Positions 9,560 to 18,646 of a stretch of DNA of 64,000 bases are shown here, in pieces. Each line of letters opens with the position of its first letter. The stretch's first letter is position 1. The translations under genes and the position numbers were made by a program. Origin of the DNA: Desulfosporosinus orientis DSM 765. Lineage in GTDB: Bacteria > Bacillota > Desulfitobacteriia > Desulfitobacteriales > Desulfitobacteriaceae. The notes under the pieces were generated by a model that had not been told where the DNA came from, did no database searches, and saw nothing but the letters and a program-made list of their open reading frames with translations. The DNA lies in assembly GCF_000235605.1 (NCBI RefSeq), contig NC_016584.1, forward strand, positions 2,778,001 through 2,842,000. Direction: 5' to 3'.

Positions 9560-10614
9560 CTAAAGTTTTACGGGATAAAATTATCACATTATTGGGAGCA
9601 GGTTTTTTGGGGTATTACTTGAGCATTTCTCTCTTTCACAGTCTTATTCGAAATAATCTAGTGAAAATATTACCGCCAATTAACGACCGTCACCTTCCGG
9701 ATATTTATGTGGATATTATGGGAGCTGCAATACTAGCCATTTTCGCTTATCTATTATTTAATGTTGTGCTGGAAAAAAGGAGCTTTAAGCTTTATAAAAA
9801 AAGCTACTTAATAGCCATTTCTTTGTTGATCATAGCGCCCTTGGTGATCGCCGGCATCTTTAGAGTCCATGCTGTCAGTTGGGTGCAAAAAGCAGAAGGT
9901 ACTGCCCCTAAGGAAATTACAATCAGAACAGATAGAGAAGGCGATTCGCTGATGTTTGCTGACGGTACATCGTCAGCGAGTGGTGTAGCTAAATCCATTT
10001 TCTTCACAGAGCCTCTTTTGGATGATTTTGGCAAGGGTATTCGGGAAATGGAATTAAAGCAGGTAGTTAGCAGCGAAGAACAAAGAATGGATTCTTCCTA
10101 TCTGACAATGTGGATTCGTTATGAGATAGATGGTAAATGGTACTCAAAAATATTAAGCTATGGCCAGGGACTGTTTGAAGAACATGTTGCCGGAGGAAGA
10201 ATTGCTTACTATGCTAATCCAGAGCTTGAGAATTTATTGAAAAAAGCATTTGGGGAATCAGCTGATATTAATAATTATGACCGGGCTAGAGTTATAAATT
10301 CCGTGACAATAAATAGGGAAAATGGGGCTGAAGAAAGGAAAAGGTTTCTGACCCCTGAGGATTTTCAAATATTAGTTGATTCTTTAAGGCCTGAGAATTT
10401 AATTCATCAGGATACTGAAGGAGTTAAACGGATAAAAGAGGCTTTAAAGGAATGGGTTCCTCAGGAGGAAACAAATATTTATGGTATAGAGCTTTGGCAA
10501 AAGGGTTCCGATGAAAATATGGGTCAAAACTTTATGGTATATGATAAACGCACCCGGACTTTGATGTTTGAGTGTGCGTACTATCAAGTGGATTTGGATG
10601 ATATAGTGGCATAA
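9556..10614 (+). CDS. Membrane protein of unknown family in ECF sigma operon
   Basis: This 352-residue protein is translated from an ATG that overlaps the previous stop by four bases. The first ~110 residues hold three likely membrane helices (LLGAGFLGYYLSISLFHSL, IMGAAILAIFAYLLFNVVL, YLIAISLLIIAPLVIAGIF). The remaining ~240 residues would lie outside the membrane and show no motif I recognise. Its tight coupling to the anti-sigma gene suggests it tunes or senses for the same sigma system, as accessory proteins of ECF operons often do. Function not assigned. Confidence 0.75.
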   Translation: MTKVLRDKIITLLGAGFLGYYLSISLFHSLIRNNLVKILPPINDRHLPDIYVDIMGAAILAIFAYLLFNVVLEKRSFKLYKKSYLIAISLLIIAPLVIAGIFRVHAVSWVQKAEGTAPKEITIRTDREGDSLMFADGTSSASGVAKSIFFTEPLLDDFGKGIREMELKQVVSSEEQRMDSSYLTMWIRYEIDGKWYSKILSYGQGLFEEHVAGGRIAYYANPELENLLKKAFGESADINNYDRARVINSVTINRENGAEERKRFLTPEDFQILVDSLRPENLIHQDTEGVKRIKEALKEWVPQEETNIYGIELWQKGSDENMGQNFMVYDKRTRTLMFECAYYQVDLDDIVA

Positions 10615-10763
10615 TGTAGTTTCTGATGATTTTCCTTCTGCCGCGTCAATGGGAAGATGGCGAGCCTATCCTCGGCTTAAAGGCCTTCGGCATCCCTCGC
10701 ATCACCCTTGACACATTTTCTTCGCTCCATTGCGGTTTGTTCGTATGGAAGCCATAGCTAACT
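10615..10763. other. GC-richer imperfect palindromic stretch
   Basis: The segment around 10640-10715 forms a long imperfect inverted repeat (GTCAA-GGG and GCGAG arms against CTCGC and CCCTTGAC). It looks like a dispersed non-coding repeat. No gene, and no T-run for a terminator. Confidence 0.4.
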
Positions 10764-10833
10764 TTAAAATTCGGCGGTTTTGCGATCGATTAATCTAGAT
10801 TAGTCAATCTCAAAACCGCCGAATTTTTAAATT
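10764..10833. repeat. Nested palindromic element, copy 2 of 3
   Basis: TTTAAAATTCGGCGGTTTTG on the left pairs with CAAAACCGCCGAATTTTTAAA on the right. The centre holds TAATCTAGATTAG, itself a palindrome shared with copy 3 (36443-36513) and partly with copy 1 (7750-7818). Confidence 0.8.
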
Positions 10834-10951
10834 GAAGACGTAAAAACCCTTGCCCTCCCGACATTTTTATATTTTTTTGCGAAAAATTGCATCCTCCTTC
10901 GTTGTATAGAGTGTAAAAGCTTTTACAATAAAGAGAGAAAAGGGGGAAACC

Positions 10952-11527
10952 ATGAAGACGGATCAGAGCAATTACATACAGCGCTTAAAAAAGGGAAGGG
11001 AAGAAGCTTTGGAATTTGTGATGGATGAATACTTCCCTTTGGTGAAGGGGATAGTCACTCATATCTTGCTTCCCTTAGCAAGACGGGAGCTGGCAGAGGA
11101 ATGCATAAGCGATGTGTTTCTTACTGTTTGGCATAATGCCCAAAAATTCAAGGGCGAGAACGAGGAGGATTTTCGCAAATGGCTTTGTGCTATAGCGAAA
11201 TACAGGGCCATTGATTTTTATCGCCGCGAGAAAAAACGCCTGGAAATTCCCTCCTCCGGTAAGGAAAGTATGGACATCTTCCCGCCAGAAGAATCGGCGG
11301 AGGAGCATGTGCTTTTAAAGGAGAGCATCCGGGAGCTGGAGAAATTGCTGAACCTTTTTTCTCCCGTTGACCGGAACATATTGATCATGAAATTCTTCTG
11401 GGGTATGTCTTCAGAAGAAATCTCCAAGAAATTGGGGTTGACTAAATCGGCGGTGGATAACCGTATTTACAGAGGTAAAAAACAACTGGTGAAAGGTGTC
11501 GTGAGTTTTGGAGATGGAGGTAAGTAA
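10952..11527 (+). CDS. ECF-type sigma factor paired with DUF4179 protein (first copy)
   Basis: This 191-residue sigma-70 family factor has region 2 (LAEECISDVFLTVWHNAQKF then FRKWLCAIAKYRAIDFYRR) and region 4 (GMSSEEISKKLGLTKSAVDNRIYRG). A ribosome binding site (AAAGGGGG) precedes ATG 10952. Two bases separate its stop from the DUF4179 gene. The pair repeats at 16336-18311 with clear sequence similarity, so these are paralogous operons. DUF4179 partners are thought to act as membrane anti-sigma factors, so this one likely responds to an envelope signal. Confidence 0.9.
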   Translation: MKTDQSNYIQRLKKGREEALEFVMDEYFPLVKGIVTHILLPLARRELAEECISDVFLTVWHNAQKFKGENEEDFRKWLCAIAKYRAIDFYRREKKRLEIPSSGKESMDIFPPEESAEEHVLLKESIRELEKLLNLFSPVDRNILIMKFFWGMSSEEISKKLGLTKSAVDNRIYRGKKQLVKGVVSFGDGGK

Positions 11528-11529
11528 AA

Positions 11530-12678
11530 ATGAAGGATATATATGAACTTTTTAACGACATGGATGTGGATCTGAGTGAGTTTCAAGAAGTGGAAGGCGA
11601 TGAACTGGAAAGAGCCAGAGTAAAAAAAATGGTGAGGGAGAAGATTACCCAATCAGAATCAGGCGGCTTGAAAAAAAGGAAAAGAAGTACGGCACTGGCG
11701 GCGGCTGCCGCAATTGTGATTCTGACCGCAGGTATCGGCGGCCTGGGGATGGCCTTTCCCGCCTATGCCAAGGAAGTTCCTGTTGTAGGTGACATTTTCC
11801 GGTTTTTAGATGCCGGGCGCAGCGGAGTTTATGATTTATACAAGGAAAGTGCTCTGGATATTGATATGGTCAAGGCGGATAACGGTATTGAGGTGACCCT
11901 GAATCAAGGTGTCTATGACGGAAAAACCCTAGCCCTGACCTATACTATCAAGACCTCTCAGGATTTTGGGGAAAATCCCTTCCTGAACAGTAATTTAGAC
12001 GTTGATTTCGCTGATGGCATCGCCGGGAGCGAGGGGCTGAAAATGGTCAGTCCCGGGGTGTATGTAGGGCAGAGCAATTATACCTTTTTTAGTGAGAAGG
12101 AAAACAGGGATAGGATTTCCTTCCGCTGGAGTGTTTCCGGTCTGACTAACATGGATGAGGAATCAGGGGATGCAGAAAGGAAGACTACTGCCTGCCGGCT
12201 GAATTACAGTGTATCCTTAAAGGCACTTGATTATAAAGTGCTGGATGTTGCCGAAAACCGGGATGTGGCTCAGCAGGTGGCCATTAGCTTGCAGCGCCTC
12301 TCGGCTACCCCGATTAATACAATTCTTTACTATGCAGAGGAAGTCCCCAGTGATCTGGTCAATTCGGTGCAGATGGCTTGGGAAATCAAGGATGATTTAG
12401 GTAATGTTTATGCCTATAATGAGAACGGAGGGCAGGGGAAAATCAGCGGCGAAATGCTTAAAATGGAGTATGTTCTGACCTTCAATCATCTGGATCCCCG
12501 GGCGAAGACCCTTTTTATCACGCCGACCTTGAAACTGGTTCATACCCAGGGTGGTGGAGTGGCAATCGCTGAAAATGGAGAGGAAACACCTTTAGTATAT
12601 AAAGGGCTGCCGAAAGGAATGGCTGCCGGAGAGTGGACAATGAAGCAGGTTAGTATTGATATTAGTTCACTGCAGTGA
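11530..12678 (+). CDS. DUF4179 membrane protein, putative anti-sigma factor
   Basis: The 382-residue protein has a short cytoplasmic N-terminus of about 55 residues and one membrane segment (STALAAAAAIVILTAGIGGL). The DUF4179 hallmark follows directly (AFPAYAKEVPVVGDIFRFL), then a large exported domain with beta-rich text. The arrangement is that of single-pass anti-sigma factors: the N-terminus would bind the sigma factor encoded immediately upstream and the outer domain would receive the signal. The family assignment is firm. The anti-sigma role is inferred from gene order. Confidence 0.82.
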   Translation: MKDIYELFNDMDVDLSEFQEVEGDELERARVKKMVREKITQSESGGLKKRKRSTALAAAAAIVILTAGIGGLGMAFPAYAKEVPVVGDIFRFLDAGRSGVYDLYKESALDIDMVKADNGIEVTLNQGVYDGKTLALTYTIKTSQDFGENPFLNSNLDVDFADGIAGSEGLKMVSPGVYVGQSNYTFFSEKENRDRISFRWSVSGLTNMDEESGDAERKTTACRLNYSVSLKALDYKVLDVAENRDVAQQVAISLQRLSATPINTILYYAEEVPSDLVNSVQMAWEIKDDLGNVYAYNENGGQGKISGEMLKMEYVLTFNHLDPRAKTLFITPTLKLVHTQGGGVAIAENGEETPLVYKGLPKGMAAGEWTMKQVSIDISSLQ

Positions 12679-12720
12679 AGATTAAGTAAAACTTGAAGAA
12701 GTTCATAAGAGGGATTCCCA

Positions 12721-12776
12721 AACAGCTCCTTGTTCTGTGGTTAAATTAATTCAGCACAGATTAAGGAGCTGTTCCT
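12721..12776 (+). terminator. Terminator after the first sigma/DUF4179 operon
   Basis: AACAGCTCCTT plus TTCTGTG (12721-12739) pairs with CACAGATT plus AAGGAGCTGTT (12755-12773), then a short T-rich tail. Between it and 12900 lies an open frame without a start codon (text NQKTVEDIPSAQKLANSERI), possibly a gene scrap. Confidence 0.75.
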
Positions 12777-12902
12777 TATCAACCAAAAGACTGTCGAAGA
12801 TATTCCCAGCGCCCAAAAATTAGCTAATTCAGAGAGAATTGTTGACCAATTAGCTAAACATATACATAATGGAATATAAATAGTTAAAATGGAGGGATTA
12901 TT

Positions 12903-13628
12903 ATGAGAGTTCCTTCGACAGAAGTACAGAATAATTTTGGTAAATACTTAAAATTTGTGGAGGTCAACGAAGAAATAATCGTGACCAAAAACGGAAGGGA
13001 TATTGCCAGAATACTGTCATGCGATTACCCGAATAAAAGCCTTGTGACGGAAGGCGTAGCAGAATATCAAACTCGTGAGGGAAGGGTGAGTTATGAGGAA
13101 TTTCTGGAGCTCGTGGAAGCTTCCGAGCAGCGGTTTGAGCTGATTGACGGCGTCATATATAATCTTGCATCGCCCTCTTACGAGCACCAATATGCTGTTA
13201 ACGAAATTCATGGCACCTTTTATAATTGGTTTAAAAACAACAATTGTATCCCCCTTACTGCGCCTTTTGATATTACCCTTTTTAAGGCGGAGGACAACAT
13301 TTGTATTGTTCAACCCGATATCATCGTTATCTGCGACAGGGATAAAATGGACAAAAAAGGTAAGTACCAAGGAGTTCCTACTCTGGTGGTTGAAGTCCTT
13401 TCACCCTCCACCAGAAGTAAGGATACCCTTAAAAAGCTGGAGCTCTACAAGCAATGCGGCATTAAGGAATACTGGATGGTTGATCCGAAAAATAATCTGG
13501 TACATATTTATATACTTGATAAAAAAGAAATAACCGACAGCTTTGCCTTTCAGAAAGGCGCCCATGAATATGTTGAGTCGGCATATTTCAAGGGCCTGAA
13601 GGTAGCATTGACTGATATGTTTTTATAG
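12903..13628 (+). CDS. Phd-type antitoxin domain fused to Uma2-family nuclease domain
   Basis: Residues 1-38 match the Phd/YefM antitoxin DNA-binding fold (RVPSTEVQNNFGKYLKFV...EEIIVTKNGRDIARI). Residues ~55-241 match the Uma2/DUF820 restriction-endonuclease-like family: YEEFLELVEASEQRFELIDGVIY, then IVQPDIIVICD and PTLVVEVLSPSTRSKDTLKK with the PD-(D/E)xK-type acidic residues. ATG 12903 follows GGAGGG. Uma2 proteins are abundant, mostly uncharacterised putative nucleases. The fused Phd segment suggests self-regulation or self-neutralisation rather than a separate antitoxin gene. No partner toxin lies next to it. Confidence 0.85.
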   Translation: MRVPSTEVQNNFGKYLKFVEVNEEIIVTKNGRDIARILSCDYPNKSLVTEGVAEYQTREGRVSYEEFLELVEASEQRFELIDGVIYNLASPSYEHQYAVNEIHGTFYNWFKNNNCIPLTAPFDITLFKAEDNICIVQPDIIVICDRDKMDKKGKYQGVPTLVVEVLSPSTRSKDTLKKLELYKQCGIKEYWMVDPKNNLVHIYILDKKEITDSFAFQKGAHEYVESAYFKGLKVALTDMFL

Positions 13629-13659
13629 AGATGAGAATTCAATCCCCGTTAACATCTAA

Positions 13660-14451
13660 TTACCGGTCAAAGATCAAGGACTTTACAACGGCAAAATACT
13701 CTCTTAAGTAAGCATTTGGCCTTAAATACCAAGGAGTCGCTGAAGGAACGCCTACTGGATTTATTCCATTGCGCTTGGCCAGAATCTTAGAACGAAACAT
13801 ATGGAAATCATTCGTGATGACCAGCACAGGTTCAGTAGGTTCATAACCTGGCTGTTGCCCAAGAAGCTCCCGGGTATAACGGAAATTCTCCATGGTGCTT
13901 GTTGCCCGTTCTTCCTTGATAATCCGTTCCTTGGCGATACCTTGCTCCACCAGGTAGCGCTGCATAGCTTCGGCTTCTGTGATCCACTCTCCCGGTCCTT
14001 TGCCTCCGGAAACCACGACTTTCATATCCTTATGGTCCTGTAAAATTTTCAAACCCTTATCAACCCGTTCCCAAAGAGTCCAGGAGAGTTTATCCCCATT
14101 CAGCCCCGCTCCGAGAATAATCAGGTAATCCACTTGCTCGGGCACCGGGTCTTGGGTGTTGTAGAGAAGCAAACTCTCAATAAGAAGAAATGAAGTAAGG
14201 AGAGCCAAGGTGCCTAGACGAAGGAACCGGCGAAGCCATATAAAGTGATCTTTAGGAAAATGCTGCCTTAAATAGTTTCCTTTAAATTTCCAAAGGAGCA
14301 TGACTGCACCAAGGATACCAGGCAGAAGGGTTCCCAGATTGATACCTCCATTAAAGCCAAGAACGAAAATCGTGTCCAGAATTCCCGCCCATCCCAATAT
14401 AACGAGAACTATCGAAGCTCGCTTATTTGCCAATACCTCAGCCGTTGCCAA
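13660..14451 (-). CDS. YdcF/SanA-like (DUF218) membrane protein
   Basis: The 263-residue protein has three or four N-terminal hydrophobic segments followed by a DUF218 domain: YLIILGAGLNGDKLSWTLWERV, VVVSGGKGPGEWITEAEAM, and ERATSTMENFRYTREL with VLVITNDFHMFRS. DUF218 proteins of the ElyC/SanA/YdcF group affect envelope or peptidoglycan metabolism, with no settled reaction. TTG 14451 opens the frame but has no good ribosome binding site, so the true start may lie a few codons further in (the TTG at about codon 7 sits behind GAGG, but too close). It is convergent with the Phd-Uma2 gene. Confidence 0.83.
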   Translation of the reverse strand: MATAEVLANKRASIVLVILGWAGILDTIFVLGFNGGINLGTLLPGILGAVMLLWKFKGNYLRQHFPKDHFIWLRRFLRLGTLALLTSFLLIESLLLYNTQDPVPEQVDYLIILGAGLNGDKLSWTLWERVDKGLKILQDHKDMKVVVSGGKGPGEWITEAEAMQRYLVEQGIAKERIIKEERATSTMENFRYTRELLGQQPGYEPTEPVLVITNDFHMFRSKILAKRNGINPVGVPSATPWYLRPNAYLREYFAVVKSLIFDR

Positions 14452-14985
14452 AACTATATAAAAGTCTGTAAAAGCAATAATTGCTTTTCAACCTTTAAAA
14501 TACTGCACGTTTTGACGAAACGGCTTCCCTCCTTTATTGTTCATATTTTCGAGAAGCTTTACGCTGCAGCTTGCGTAGTCATTTCTCCAGCCTTCTGACA
14601 CTTTGGGACCTTTTACCAACGGGTGTTCCTGCTTTTCGTTGGGCTTGAACCTAACTTTCTTCTCTGTATGAGCCCTTTTTCCCTGCAACCTGAATAAACG
14701 CTGTGAAATAATCAACATGTCCAAAAAATTGGTAAAGTTGTCCATTTTTTGGACATGTTTTAGTTTGAGCTGTCTCTGTTATATTCTAACAAAGCTTGTT
14801 GCAAAAAATCTTCTTTGTTGTCTTTAGTTAATAAACAGACATACAAAGGAGATTTTATTTTGAAAAATCATTTCCAAAATAAGAGTTAAGGTTTATTAAA
14901 TCTTCATAATTTTTATTCCTGTTTCTTTAAAAAGAAGTGTCAAAATATCTAATAGTATTTCTAGGGAAATAGCGGAGGTTTTAGC
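14452..14985. other. Stretch without a convincing gene
   Basis: A minus-strand frame of 85 codons (14488-14745) is open but starts inside an inverted repeat, lacks a ribosome binding site and resembles no family I know. I do not call it. The region contains the perfect 16-bp inverted repeat at 14714-14759. It borders the decayed genes that follow and may itself be debris. Confidence 0.35.
14714..14759. repeat. Perfect 16-bp inverted repeat
   Basis: AACATGTCCAAAAAAT (14714-14729) and its exact complement (14744-14759) flank 14 bases. It could be an operator, a hairpin or the scar of a mobile element. No transposase is adjacent. Confidence 0.7.
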
Positions 14986-15720
14986 ATGTTCAGTATAGAA
15001 TCAGAAGAAAATAGCATCAAAAATAGTTTGATCGTAGTGGAAATCCTATTTTTAACAGCGGCCATATTTTCGGTGATCAAATACGGGGATTCATTTCTTT
15101 TGGGAAGCCTTGAGAAGTTTGACAATGATGATGTGAAATATATTAGAAGCGTCTGGAATTATATGGATATAGGCATTATCAGCTGTGAAAATATTAAGGA
15201 ACCAACGGTCTATATGATGCCGGGACTAACGATTATCCTCTCGTTTTTTATGATTACTTTCGGAAAAATAGATGGGTTGACTGCCTTCAGGATTTTTCAG
15301 GCCATACTTCAGGGGGCAAGCATCTATCTCATATTCCTTATCGGCAGGAAGGTATTCGGAAGCAAGACTGCCTTAATAGCATGCATTCTCGACGCCTTAT
15401 ATGTTGTGGAAATATTTGCAGCCAACACCATATTGACGGAATGCACATTTAAATTCTTACTGCTTCTTTTGGTTTACATAAGTATATGGGCCGTTGAGAC
15501 CCGGAGCCTTAAGCTTTATGCCGGAGCCTATTCGGTAAAGCCCATAAGAGCTTAAAGGGAGGATTGCTTTTCCATGTAATCGTACTATTTAATGTAATGC
15601 ATCTGCCCTTTTTTACCTTTGAACGATATGCCTATCCGGCCATGCCTTTGGTAATTATTTTGGCGGCAGCCGGGTTAAACCAAATCTACCAAAGGAAGTG
15701 GAAAATACCCCATGGAAAAG
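14986..15720 (+). pseudogene. Broken GT39/ArnT-like glycosyltransferase
   Basis: The frame from ATG 14986 gives 189 residues with the start of a polytopic glycosyltransferase: DNDDVKYIRSVWNYMD carries the acidic loop typical of this fold, then MPGLTIILSFFMITFG, and TAFRIFQAILQGASIYLIFLIGR. It stops at 15555. In another frame the sequence continues with membrane-protein text and an end typical of the same family (LPFFTFERYAYPAMPLVIILAAAGL, about 15590-15690). An internal deletion has therefore joined the N-terminal and C-terminal parts out of frame. Normal family length is over 400 residues. Probably non-functional. Confidence 0.75.
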
Positions 15721-16131
15721 AGTCAGGTTTTAGTAGTTGATGATGAAAAAGATATCAGGGAAGTCATTGAGATATTTCTCAAAAATGAGGACAGCGACAA
15801 GATTTTAGGATTGAATGTGGGGGCGGACGACTATGTGACGAAGCCTTTCAATCCTTTGGAACTCACGGCGAGGGTCAAGTCCCAGCTGCGCAGGTACAAG
15901 CATTTCAGTAAAGATACAAAACCCGGTGATGATGAAATAGCCATCAACGGCTTGCTGATTAACCGGGCGTCAAGGGAGGTATTTGCGGATGGAAATTCCA
16001 AGCAGGGAGGCTCCGGCTTAGGACTTGCCATTGCTAAAAGTATTGTCGAACTCCACGAAGGACAAATATGGGTGGAAAATGAAGTTAAGCTATTTAGGGT
16101 TAATTTAAGATTGGCTTGTCCGTTTTGCTGA
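15712..16131 (+). pseudogene. Collapsed two-component system (response regulator joined to histidine kinase end)
   Basis: The 139-residue frame starts as a receiver domain (QVLVVDDEKDIREVIEIFLKNE) and then jumps directly to the end of the receiver (ILGLNVGADDYVTKPFNPLEL). The strands carrying the phospho-acceptor aspartate are missing. The start of a winged-helix domain follows (EIAINGLLINRASREVF). It then jumps again into the last ATP-binding motif of a sensor kinase (GGSGLGLAIAKSIVELHEGQIWVEN) before the frame dissolves. At least two internal deletions have fused a VanR/PhoP-type regulator to its kinase. It cannot work as a normal phosphorelay. Confidence 0.85.
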
Positions 16132-16335
16132 ATAAAACTTCACCTAAGAACTGCCGGCAGGAATCGCCGCCGTAAATCAGCATCTATTTAAAGACATAGC
16201 ATTGACCGCGTTTGTGAGGCAGGACACAAAACCTTTATTTTTTATTAGGACTGAAATCTTGTCAGAAAAACTGCCTTTGTTCGTATTAATATATGAAGAG
16301 TTTTTTTGGGGATTGAAGAGGGTGGCGGAACAAGA

Positions 16336-16893
16336 ATGGATAATCTGAATTTTATAGCGAATATAAAAAGAAAAAATATAAGAGCCCTGGAATTTGTAGT
16401 AGACCATTACAGCAGCATGGTTTACAAAGTGATACGCAGCGTGCTTCCGGCCAGTGACTGTGAAGCAATAAGCGAAGAGTGTATGAACGATGTCTTTTGG
16501 CTGGTGTGGTGTAATATCCATAGTTTTGATGAAACAAAAGGGGATTTTAAATCCTGGATCGCAGCCATTGCAAAGTATAAGGCGATTGATTGTAAGAGGA
16601 AGATGTATAAACAAGGTCAGTGGCTAAGTATCAGCGATGGAACTATATATGAAGAGACCTCAACAGAAGAAATCGTTGTGACAAAGGAAAACAGAAAAGA
16701 ACTTATGAATGCCATCAATGATATGAAGGATGAAGACCGGGAAATTTTTATCCGGCGCTACTTTCTGGGCGAAGGAATAGAGAACATAGCCAAGGCTTTT
16801 TCCGTGGACAGGAATGTGGTGGATAAACGGCTATCCAGGGGTCGTCAGTATTTGAAGGAAAAGCTGGTCTTTTGGAAAGGAGAAAAGCTCTGA
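16336..16893 (+). CDS. ECF-type sigma factor paired with DUF4179 protein (second copy)
   Basis: The 185-residue sigma factor is paralogous to the one at 10952. Region 2 is ISEECMNDVFWLVWCNIHSF with FKSWIAAIAKYKAIDCKRK. Region 4 is EGIENIAKAFSVDRNVVDKRLSRGRQYL. An upstream in-frame TTG (16306) opens the frame, but ATG 16336 with GAGGGTGG just upstream is the natural start. Its TGA shares its last A with the ATG of the DUF4179 gene, so the two are translationally coupled. It sits directly after the decayed two-component remnant and is itself intact. Confidence 0.9.
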   Translation: MDNLNFIANIKRKNIRALEFVVDHYSSMVYKVIRSVLPASDCEAISEECMNDVFWLVWCNIHSFDETKGDFKSWIAAIAKYKAIDCKRKMYKQGQWLSISDGTIYEETSTEEIVVTKENRKELMNAINDMKDEDREIFIRRYFLGEGIENIAKAFSVDRNVVDKRLSRGRQYLKEKLVFWKGEKL

Positions 16894-18311
16894 TGTTTGA
16901 TAAGAATCTGCTGTTGGAAGAAAAAGATATCTTAAAGCTGTTAAATTATTTCCGGCTGGATGAGGAAGGGCTGGGTCCCGCAGGGGATGAAGTGCCGGAA
17001 TGGCAAAGAAAAAGGATCAAGAAAAAGCTTAAAGGAAAAATCAGAAGCACACGGTCTTGGAAATGGAAAATCCTGCGCCTCGCTTCCATAGCAGCGGTTT
17101 TCTTGCTGGCGGCAGTCATTGCCCTGGAAACAACATCTCCCGTTCTGGCCAGGAACATTCCTCTGGTTAATTCCGTTCTTCAGATGTTTAGTGATAAATT
17201 CGGCTATCAGGGGGACTATGCGGCCTATTCCCAGCTGGTGGACAAAAGTGTGACCGATCAGGGGATCACAGTGACCATCAATGAGGCCCTGGCCGACGAC
17301 ACCAAGATTATTTTAGGTTATACCATTGAAAGTAACGGCAAAATCGAGGCTAAAGATTTGTGCTTGGCAGATATATTTGAGTCTACGAAGGTTAACGGCA
17401 GCAATTTAAATGGAGGCGGTGCTACAGGGGAATTTACCGATGATTTTACCTATGTCGGTAGCGGTGAGTTTGATTATCTTGCTTCTCCAATCATTAATAA
17501 GCTGAAGGTTGATATCAATGTCAAAGAAATATTAGGGGTTAAGGGAAATTGGGATTTTGCTTTTTCTGTGTCAAAGGATGAGCTGATTAAAAACAGCAAG
17601 GTTTTTAATCCAAAGGTTAAGGCTGATCTGCCGGATCAGGTAATCACCATCGACAAAGTGGTTTTTTCTCCCATTGATACGACGATATTTTATAGCGGGG
17701 TCTATAAGGATCAAAGTATAGACCAAAGGGGATCTCGTTACTCATGGATTGCTTTTGATGATCAGGGAGTGGAGCTTGCGCCGAAAGGTGCAAGTCGGCA
17801 TGGCATAGGCCCCTTTACTGGATCGATGCAGTTTGAAAAAACCAATGGCATCCCCCACTATCTTACCGTCATTCCTTATGTTCATATTTTACCCAAAGAG
17901 GTTAAGGTTAGCTTGAAGCCTAATGATCAGAAGACTCAGGTTGTCCAAACCATAGAAATTCCCAGCGAAAGCAGAGTTTTAGATGGTAACTTCCCATTGG
18001 AGCTTCCTCAGGGAAAGCTGGGCAAACTGATTATCCGGGACATTGCCAACGAGAAGGGAGAAACGATAATCCGCTACACGGCCGCAGGAAAAGCGCCGTA
18101 TCATCAGGGTAAAGCTTTATACATTAAAAATGCTGCAGGGGAAAATGTGGCAGCTAAGAATTATGATATTCGAAGGGACGCGGCGCACCCGGACGAATTT
18201 ACGAAAGTATTCCCGCTTCTTGACCTCAGCAAAGGGTATTATGCCTGTACAAGCAGGTTTGAAGATGAGGAGTTCCTGGAGAATTGTCAGTTTACAATTG
18301 AACTGAAGTAA
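16893..18311 (+). CDS. DUF4179 membrane protein, putative anti-sigma factor (second copy)
   Basis: The start is ATG 16893, overlapping the sigma stop by one base, with AAAGGAG upstream. A cytoplasmic N-terminus of ~60 residues is followed by one membrane segment (ILRLASIAAVFLLAAVIAL) and the DUF4179 signature (SPVLARNIPLVNSVLQMF). A long exported region of ~380 residues with beta-rich text makes it larger than the first copy. It likely restrains the upstream sigma factor. The two DUF4179 proteins are clearly related in the membrane-proximal part and diverge strongly outside, as expected if they sense different signals. Confidence 0.8.
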   Translation: MFDKNLLLEEKDILKLLNYFRLDEEGLGPAGDEVPEWQRKRIKKKLKGKIRSTRSWKWKILRLASIAAVFLLAAVIALETTSPVLARNIPLVNSVLQMFSDKFGYQGDYAAYSQLVDKSVTDQGITVTINEALADDTKIILGYTIESNGKIEAKDLCLADIFESTKVNGSNLNGGGATGEFTDDFTYVGSGEFDYLASPIINKLKVDINVKEILGVKGNWDFAFSVSKDELIKNSKVFNPKVKADLPDQVITIDKVVFSPIDTTIFYSGVYKDQSIDQRGSRYSWIAFDDQGVELAPKGASRHGIGPFTGSMQFEKTNGIPHYLTVIPYVHILPKEVKVSLKPNDQKTQVVQTIEIPSESRVLDGNFPLELPQGKLGKLIIRDIANEKGETIIRYTAAGKAPYHQGKALYIKNAAGENVAAKNYDIRRDAAHPDEFTKVFPLLDLSKGYYACTSRFEDEEFLENCQFTIELK

Positions 18312-18646
18312 GAAGCGAAGGCCGTGTCAGAGAATATGTTTAAAAATCTGCCGATTTTCCCTTTACAATTTACAGGCTCTAAAGAAGTTGGGGCATGGAT
18401 TAATAGATTAGCAGGAAAGTATTGTTGAGTCTGCGTTTAGTTATCAGGGGCAAAAGAATATAAATCCGGAAGTGTAACGGGAACCGGGCAAGGTGTTGAG
18501 AAATCGGCACCTTTTTCTTTTGATTTTGGGTTTGTCACCGTTTTCGAACTAGTTCATATGATGAAACATGGACTGGCTTTTACTCACAAGAGTTTGCCGC
18601 TGCTATAAGAGACTATTGCCAAGCTGAGATGCGAAAGGAGAAAATT
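18312..18646. other. Intergenic region with weak hairpin
   Basis: No gene is visible. A short hairpin (AAGGTG at 18490-18495 with CACCTT at 18508-18513, followed by T-rich sequence) could end transcription. The ~100 bases before the DUF1659 gene probably hold its promoter, but no boxes are convincing. Confidence 0.35.

Noticed and set aside
14488-14745. Minus-strand 85-codon open frame
   Set aside because: Its start lies in an inverted repeat, it has no ribosome binding site, and no family text was recognised.
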